Of a stretch of DNA of 64,000 bases, positions 27,601 to 36,600 are shown piece by piece. Below the pieces are notes generated by a model, which saw nothing but the letters and a program-made list of their open reading frames with translations, did no database searches and was not told the DNA's origin. Position 1 is the stretch's first letter, and each line of letters opens with the position of its first letter. Origin of the DNA: Undaria pinnatifida (Eukaryota; Sar; Phaeophyceae; Laminariales; Alariaceae); the NCBI GenBank assembly GCA_012845835.1, contig JABAKD010000015.1, positions 9,797,967-9,861,966 of the forward strand, read 5' to 3'. The position numbers and the translations under genes are program-made.

Positions 27601-30600
27601 ATCGGATTGCCGGGAGCGCACGGTTTATATGGGGTGGTTGCTGTTTCGTTCTCGACGGCCCCGCGGCACCCTGTGGCCTGGGGCGGCGGGTGACGGGGGA
27701 GCAATCCATTCGAGCAATCGGGGAAATGCGTGCGCCTGGTAAGCGCTGGAGAGACCGCGGGAGTCGGTAGGTGGCACATCGCCCATGCTCCTTTATTCGG
27801 GACCAGCTGCCGCACGCAAAAAACACACACTAAATATAAAGATATATATATATATATTTATATATATATATATATTTCACAAATAATCACTACAACTAGC
27901 GCGGATAACATGGGTACATCGGTTTTCCGCAGAGGCGGCGACCCCACACCCCCCCACATCCCGTCTGATTCCCAAGGTGGCTGACACCCTGGTGGAAACA
28001 AACGCATTCTCACCTCCTTGCAATCCGCGCACGCGAAGAGGCTGGTGAGGCTAGGGGTAACCTCAAGACACCTCGGGTGGTACACCAGATGACAGAAGTC
28101 GCAGCACAGCACGATGCCCCCTTCGCCGCACCTACCAGTGAAATTAGTTTTCAGACGCGCAGGGAAGACGGGGCAGAGAGGAGGGGGCGGTTGCGGACAG
28201 CGCCAGCAAAAAAAACGACTACGTGATGTGGCTTGCCAGGGTTTGCTCGCAGGAATGGACGGCGTCGGCAAAGACCCGTATACTTGCCCTTCGTGCGACT
28301 CGTCGCACACCTCACGGCGCTTGGTGCACGCAACGTTTGCCTGGTCGGTGAAAAGCCGACGTGCTCCGTCCAGGCAATGCAGGGGTGCGATGGTCTATGA
28401 TCCTACGGACTACCGCCATGCAAGCTACAATGGTTACACCCCCCACACACCCCTCGCCCCAACAACGCCTCCATACCTGCGGCAATCCACGTCGTGGCGT
28501 TGTTTCCACCGTGGAAGCATTCTCGACGCCAAGGCTGCCTCCTCCTCGTCGTTCTTCCTGCAGACGAAACCCAAACAAAGGTGTAGACTAAGCAATACAC
28601 TCGTTGTATCAATGAATACCTCGTAGGTTGCTCGCCCAGTTACTTGCGCGGTGTTTTTTTTTCTTTTTTCTCGGGTTTTTTTCATGTAATTCATGGTAAA
28701 TAGCTCATAGGAACGCCTGTTCCCCCGTTTCAACCTGTGACCCCCCGGGGTTTCAAGCCAACCCCATCTCGAAGGGAAACACCGTAACAAAAGTGATATG
28801 CTTGCGTTATATTTCGACGCGGTAGTTATTACGGAGCAACCTTATTGCTTGGCTGCGAGTGCGTCCGGCTGTCAAAAAGACTTCGATACCGCCGTAAAAA
28901 CAAGCAAAGCGATCAAGCAACCACGCAATCACGCGGGCACCCAGCGACGAACGTAGGCAACCATCAACTGCATTGCTTGGCTGCGAGTGCGTCCGGCTGT
29001 CAACTAGCATGCGATACCGACATAAAAACAAGCCAGCGACCACGCAACCAAGCAGTTAAGTGGGCACACAGCGAAGGACGTAGGGAACCAACCAAGCAAA
29101 CAAGCAAGCAACCAAGAAACCGACCAACCACACGTCGCAAGAGACATCGATCCCCAATTGACGATTTAGATATTTCAGGGAAGATCTGTTTCGTCTAGCT
29201 CATGCTACCGGGTGGTAGGCGTACGATCTGCATGATCTAGCAAATACATCTAGGGTTGGATATGTACTCCTTACATACGAAGTACAGATCCCGCACAACA
29301 CATCATAACGGCAGATACAGGATCTACCGCAGATGATCTAGATAATCGTGATCGGCCCGAGGTGGGCAACAAACCAACCAACCAACAGCCCGGCCAACGG
29401 ATCGACCAACTAACCAACCGACCAACCGACAAACTAATCAACCAACCAATCAACCGACCAACCAACCAACCAACGAACAAACAAACGATCAACCAACAAA
29501 AATAAACAAACAACAACCAATCGACAAAAAGCCAACCAACAAACAAACGACCAACAACCAACCAACCGAACAACCAAACCAACCAAACCAACCAACCAAC
29601 AACCAACCAACCAAACAACCAAACCAACCGAACCAACCAACCAACAACCAAACAACAAACCGAGACTTCATTATTATCGACACCACAACGGTTCCCTATT
29701 GGCAGCACACAACGCCAAGCACCGCAAGCGCGAAAGACAAAATACGGAGTGGGGGGGGGCGCGGTACTCATTGGTTGCTCGTCCTAGTCATTCAACCATG
29801 GACGACGCATCCCTTCGAGATGGGACGCAAGTTCCTAATCAAACGAAGCTACAGGTAGTGATTGATATTCTCCGGCGTGAGGGGGACAGGGGTGGGTGAT
29901 GCCCTGCTGGAGGATGCTGACAGATACACCCCCAACATTTGGGAGCTCAATACCTTTTTTCCATGTACGCTACACTATCAACTCGTTTGGGGTGGTCGCT
30001 GTTCCTTGGCCGGCTACTTGCGCGGTGGCTACTAATTTTTCTTTCGTTTTCAACCTTGGTTTATTTTATCGTAGGTTTCGCTCATAAGAACGCCCTTTGC
30101 ACTTGCAACACCTCCGGGGTTTCAAGCCAACGGCATCCCGAAAGGGAACCTTGTACAGTCGGTACCCCGATTCAAGAGCCTCCAGGATAAAGAGCACTCG
30201 GGATTAAAGAGAGCGGTCAAATCGGCATGTCCCGCCTATACCAAAAGCTGTAAATGTTATATTACAGATCAGAGCAACGTGTTGTTAAGAGCGATTGTTT
30301 CGGCTTGTAACGAGGCGTTTTTAAGTCGGGGTACCCACTGTGTTACGCAAAACCTGTGGGGGGCGGGGTCCTCACGCTATGTCCTCCTCTGCTCCGGCCA
30401 CACCACCGTCTCGCGCGCTCTCCACAAGATGGGGCCACCACACGGACGCCTCGCAATCTTCCGCTGGAGCGCCTGGGTCGTTGGTGTTGCCGGCTCCATC
30501 CGCCGCGATGAACAAGCTGGCCACCCGGAACTTTTTTGTTTGTTGGCCCCGTCGTGTGTGTGTGTGTTTTTTCCACGACACCGAAAAAAGCGAGCAAATA

Positions 30601-33600
30601 GTTAAACGTCAATGATCGGGTAGTAGTAATAGTAGTAGTAGTAGTAGTAGTAGTATGTGATTTGTTGTGTTCACGAACGATCAACGGCCAACGCTATCTA
30701 CCGGGGTTTTTTGCCCCAACGTTTTTTGCCCCAACGTTTTTTGCCCCCCCCCCGAACCGTGACAAATCGGATAACAGAACGTGAGGCACACGGTCAACGC
30801 CCCACGGTAAATGAATGATGAAATATCAAGGTAACTCGTTGTTTATCTACCCAGTCGTGGTATCCAGTTGTTTCACGGGACCGCGGCAGTTTAGACGCTC
30901 AAACAACGAGCACACGGTCCATGGTTAACGGTCAACGAATGATCAAGAGGCAAGGTTATGTATTCATGATACCCGTCTTGACGACTGCAGCCCGCGTAGA
31001 GTCCACAATTTTAATCAATTGTTGCACCATCGCGTTTTCTTTTTCGTTATTTGAGGTAACGTGGCAGTTCGGATCGAAACGAATGAGTGCACGCTCAAGA
31101 TAAGGTCAACGGCGAAGGAACAGTTAACAGACAATTTGTTTTTGGCGACATGGTGTATTTAGGTTTTACCACGGCACCGCGGCAGCCCGGGCCGCAGAAC
31201 GTGAGCACACGGTCAACGGTCCACGCACAATTAGCGATCAAGGTCATTTGTCGTTTTTTCGCCGCGTCGCGCTTTCTCTATTTTCACGGGACCGTGACAG
31301 TTCGGATAACAGAAAGTGAGCAAAAAAATGTAAGCGACCAACGAACGGCCTGTCGGCACAATATGGGTCTGATTCGAACAAGAACTGCACTCGTAAGTAT
31401 CGGGTACGCACGTCACACGTCCCACGAATAAATGCGGTGCAACCTGAGACGAAACCGCGGCAAAACCTGAGCCAGCCAATGAGGTTCAACACACACGAAT
31501 AGAGAACATTGTTTCACCATTACATCGGACACGGTCAAGGAACGTTCAAAGGGCAACGGTCAACGAACGGCCAACGTGCCGGTATTTCTGGCTGGTACTT
31601 GCTGGCAGTTACTGGAGCTAAATCGAAGCGCGACAAAGAAGCACGACGCACCTGCATGTCGTTCTCCCTCGCAGCGGCAACGTCAGCCTCGCGTATCTCA
31701 TCCTGCTTCTGCCGCCTCGCCGAGGTCCGCCTTCCCCCCCCCCACGGCCCCAAATCTCGCTCACTGCTACCACCACCACCGCCGCCCCCGCCTCCCTTAT
31801 TCCCCGATCCCTTTCCGGCATCTTCATCGTTGTCTTCGCCACCGCTATCCGAGCTAGAGCCGTCGCTGTACCACTCCATGGCCCTTTCTACCGACGGTCG
31901 CCGTCTTATCCCCCGCAGTAAACCTTGCTGTTGTTGCTGCTCGTCCCGTTTTTCCTGCGCCAGCGTAGCCGCCGCCGCCACCACCTCCACCGCGGGTGTT
32001 GTCGCCCCTGTTTCTTTTTCATCTCTGTGGCTTTCTGCAACGTCCGTTTCCCGCTGCCCGCCGCAGGTTTGGCTATCGACCCTGCCGCCGGGGTCACCGC
32101 CGACATCGCCACCACCACCACCACTACTACCACCGCCGCCACCGTCACCGCAACTACCACCACCGCCGCCAACACTGTCGTGCCCTGCAAGAGCAGATTC
32201 CGCAGCTGCCGTCTCGTCAGGCTGCCGCCGCAGGACGATGCGGACCGGGGTGGACAAGGTTGGCGCCGGTAACGACGGCGCCCACTTGCCGAAGCAGCAG
32301 CCACCGTTATCGTTTTCGCCTGTATGTCGACTCGCACTCACGCCTGCGCTTACCCCCGCGCTTACCCCCGCGCTTACCCCCGCGCTTACACTCACGCCTA
32401 CATATGTGCCTGTGCCTGCGCCTGCGCCTGCGCTTGTGGTAGCGGTAGCGCCAGAGGCAGCGCTTGAGTTAGCAACAGCGCTAGCGATACCTGTGTTAGC
32501 GGTATCGCTAGCGTTAGTGTTAGCGAGAGAGTTACCGTTAACTGTGCTCGCGATATCGCTAGCGTTATTGTCAGCGATAGCGTTTTCATTGGTGTTTGCG
32601 CTAGCGTTAGCTGCATTATCGTCAGCATTATCGTCAGTGTTAGCGATATCGTTAACTGTGACAGCGCTATCGTTAGCGTTAGCAGTAGCGCTTGCGTTAG
32701 CGTCGGCGTTGGCGCTAACACTGGGACATGGGCAGCTGCGGCCGCCGGCGACCTCTTCGCCGACGATAGAGCTCCGAATTTCGACAAGCAGGCGACCCAC
32801 CCGCTCCCACGACGGTGTCGTCAGCGTCCGCTCTAAGGATGGGCGAGAATGTCGACGTCTTGGTTCGGTACGCGGTGGTCCGACCGTCACGGGAGGTGGC
32901 ATGATGCTGCTTGCGCACGGCCGCGAGCTTCCGTAAGGGTCTACGTTGAGGAGACACGCCGTTACCTGGTAGTGTTGGAGGAGGAACAATCGCAGCGCGA
33001 CATATGTTAGACGTGGTATTGTGGTTCCCGTTGGGACGAAGTTGGGGACTGTTCTCGAAATAGGCGGCGGTTGGCCAGGCTACCGGACAAGCGTCCTAAA
33101 GACGGGCAAACAAACAAACGACTGAGATCCCTGCCTTGCCGAAGCGATTTTCTTCGTGAAGCGCAAAACGCGGAAGGCGGGAATTCAACGCTTTCGCTGT
33201 ACTCCAACATTTTCCGCACTCTACGGGTAGTTTCAAGTACCTTGTCCAATAAACGCCGGCACAGCGGTAAGTGCGTTAAACTTGCAGGCACTTTGCGGAA
33301 TCAACGACGGCGGAATATTCCATATGCCAAGCAAGCGACCAGACAGAGCGACCGCATCGCGAAATCGTGGCATGGTGTTCTCGGGATCCCAATAGTGCCG
33401 GTAGGTGCCAGTCCAATACACCGGCACTATTCAGGGCAAAGGCAGTATTAGGAATAGGGTTACTATAGAGTTCCAGCCATGTCAAGCGATTTCAGCGGCA
33501 CTACAGAGAGAAGTGGCACTATTCAAACGGCACCATTGGGGGGGGGCTCAATGTATCGCGGCTTACCTCGCGGCAGGCGGCAACATCGCCAATCTCCGAC

Positions 33601-36600
33601 AGGACCTCTCTCAACATCCTCAGCGCCAGGACGTGGTCCATCCTCGTCTCCAAGAGCCGCTCGAGGGCTAGACGCGCGAGGTTCAACAGCCCCGACGCCC
33701 GCGCCAGTCTCGCCATCTTCAGCCAAACCTGCGACAGCATTACGCCGCGTTGCGACGGGTTGAGTCGCGTGACGTCGGGTTCGGCGGTAAGAAGGTAAGA
33801 AAAAACTACAAGCACAAACAGACAACAAGCACCACACGAAGCCCATGACAACGTTAGGCGTTGTGCCGCGTCACGTCGCGTGGCATTGCGTTAGGCGCAA
33901 TGGAAGAAGGACACGATAAATACGAGCGAAAACAGATACATAAGTATCACGCGCAGCCAGCTTGCAAATACTAGTTTCCACGAAGCAAGTCACTGCGAGG
34001 TTCGACAGCCCCGACGCCCTCGCCAGCTCCACCATATTCAGCCAACCCTGTGGCAACATCGTGCCGCGTTGCGCCGCGTCGCGTCACGTAGAGTTCGCCG
34101 GCAAAAAGGAAATATAAGTACGAGCATACTCGAATACCGATATAGAAGTTTCACACGCAGCTAGCTTGTTAAAACATGAGTTTCGACGAAGCAAGGCACG
34201 CGAGGTTCGACCTCCCCGACGCCCGCGCCAGCCTTGCCACGTTCAGCCAATTTTTTGCCGCAACGTTAGACTTTGCGTCGCGTTGCGCCCGGTCGTGTTG
34301 AGTTCGGCGGCAGGAAGACAAGAAAAATACGAGCATAAGCAGACAAATAGGGGTCTTGAGCGGCAAAGCGATTCGACGGTGGAAAGCGAACGAAAAACAC
34401 ACAAAATAAAAAACAAGTGGCCACGTTTCTTGAGCAGACTAGTTGGAATCAGAGTTATGTTTTTCTGCTCGTTTCACGGGACCACGCACTATTATGCGCC
34501 TCCTTTTCTGTTTTGTTATCCTGAAAAATCGCAAGCTATTCTATTATTTATTTATTTTCCAAGCAGGTGTCCATTTGCTTCGCACTTCTCGCCGCCAGGT
34601 CCGTTTGGTGCTCCTCCGCCACCCCGAGCAGCGTAACATACAATTCGATGACGGTGCATTTCGCGAGATGATATTGTAGCGCACACAAGGTAAAGACTTG
34701 CAAATCTATCGGATAGTCACTCACGCGAATGGCCCTTCGCCGCTCGAATAAAACGCCCTACAAGTGCCCCTCCTGCCATGCCCTTTGCCCTTCATGCCAA
34801 TCACAGAACAACTCACGGCGCTTCGCGCTTGGCGCACGCGATGCCTGCCTAGTCAGTGAACACCCTAAAGCGCTACGTCTCGGCACAGTAGAGGGAGGGT
34901 CCATGATCTGACAGACTACGGGCGTGCACGAAATGAGTACACCCCCGTAGGGTAGCCTTGGTCTATACTTCGCATTTCGCTCCTCACCGCTAGGTCCGTT
35001 TGGTCTTCCTCCGCCGCGGCTACCTGCAGCTCGAGAGCTCTCGCTACGTCCCCCTCTCGCTCGAGCATGTCGGACAGGTTCTTGAGGCATAGGAACCGGA
35101 CGGGCGTGTCGAAGCCTGCCGTTTTTTTCGCAGCCGGTCTGGTCTCGCAAAAATCGAGTGTTTGCGGAGTGCGCACGTACGCGTGTTTTTTGTGGGGTAG
35201 GAGAGTGGGAGAGGAGGAGGAGGGGGAGAAGGGAGGGAAGGGGTGAGGGAGGGAAGGAGAAGGGAGCGGGGATGATAAAGAAGAGAGGGAGGGGGGGGGG
35301 GAGGGAGGGAGACAGAGGGAGGGAGGGAGGAACAGACACGGAAAGAGACGGAGAGAAAGAGACAGAGAGAGAGGGGGGCGGAGAGAGAGAGGAAGACGGT
35401 CGACGACCGAGCAGAGCGTGGTGCTTTCGAAGACATTTTGTGAGTAACAATGAGAGGAAAGGACGTAAAGTGAAAAATCCTGTGGGTTAGCTGCACGGGC
35501 GGTTGGACGGGACTCCGAGGGGTGGTAGCGGTCGTAGTGATGCTGTAGTGGTGATGGCAATGGTAGTGTAGGATTCGTAGGACAGCAGTAGCAGCAATTG
35601 CAGTCGTAGTAGTCGCAGCACTCGGAGCATCAGGGCCAGGAGGGCTACGGCTACTACGGGTAGTTGGTAAGGGTACAGCAAGCGTTCTCGCTCCAGCATT
35701 ATGTTAGCACTTGCCACAAAACACACTCGAACACGCCTCTGGATCGTGCTGCGTGCGTGGCACCTTCTAGGACACGAAACACCTATACCACTAGCGCCCC
35801 CGCCCCCGCCTCCACTCACTGATCCACCCCCCACCCCTACCCTCCCCCCCCGCCCCCCCCCAACCCGCTCCCCACCCCCGCCCCACCACACCTCCACTAA
35901 AACCCCAATCTCAACCCCAACCCCAACCGTTTTAACGCTCACGTTCATGCCCCCCTGTGTCCGTCTCACTTGCTGGCGATAGCTGCGTAATGAAACTGCT
36001 TGCTCCCATCTCCATCCCCAACCCCATCCCCATCCCCATCGCGACCACCATCACCACCACCACCACGACTCCCCCTCCCACCTCCACCTCCACCCCCACC
36101 ACTCCCGCTTCTACACCGACCCCCACCCCGACCCTCAATCCCACCTCCACTTCCTCCACCAACTCCACCTCCGCCCAAGCCTCCACCACCCTTATCACCA
36201 CCGCCGCCACCACCACCACCACCCCAAAGTTTGGACGCCCTTGTTCACCCCTCGCTGCGTCTTACTTGCTTGTCGGCAATAGCCGTGTAATACAGCTTCT
36301 CATCCCCGCCCCCACCCCAAGCGTTTTAACGCCCACCTTCACCCCTCACTGCGTCCTACTCGCTTGTCGGCAACAACCGTGTCATATAGCTTCGTATGCC
36401 CACCCCCACCCCGACCTCACCCTCGCCCCCACCCCCACCCCCACCACCATCCCAACCCCCCGCCTCCACTTCCACCCCCCACCCCAACCCCTACCTCCAC
36501 TTTCACCACCACCACCACACCCCCCCTCACCACCCCCACCCCCATCACCACCACCACCCCCATCACCACCCCCATCACCACCCCCATCACCACCCCCATC

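Noticed and set aside
29270-29771. Minus-strand open frame rich in Trp, Leu, Val and Gly, looking like a membrane protein
   Set aside because: It is a translation of the CCAA tetranucleotide array.
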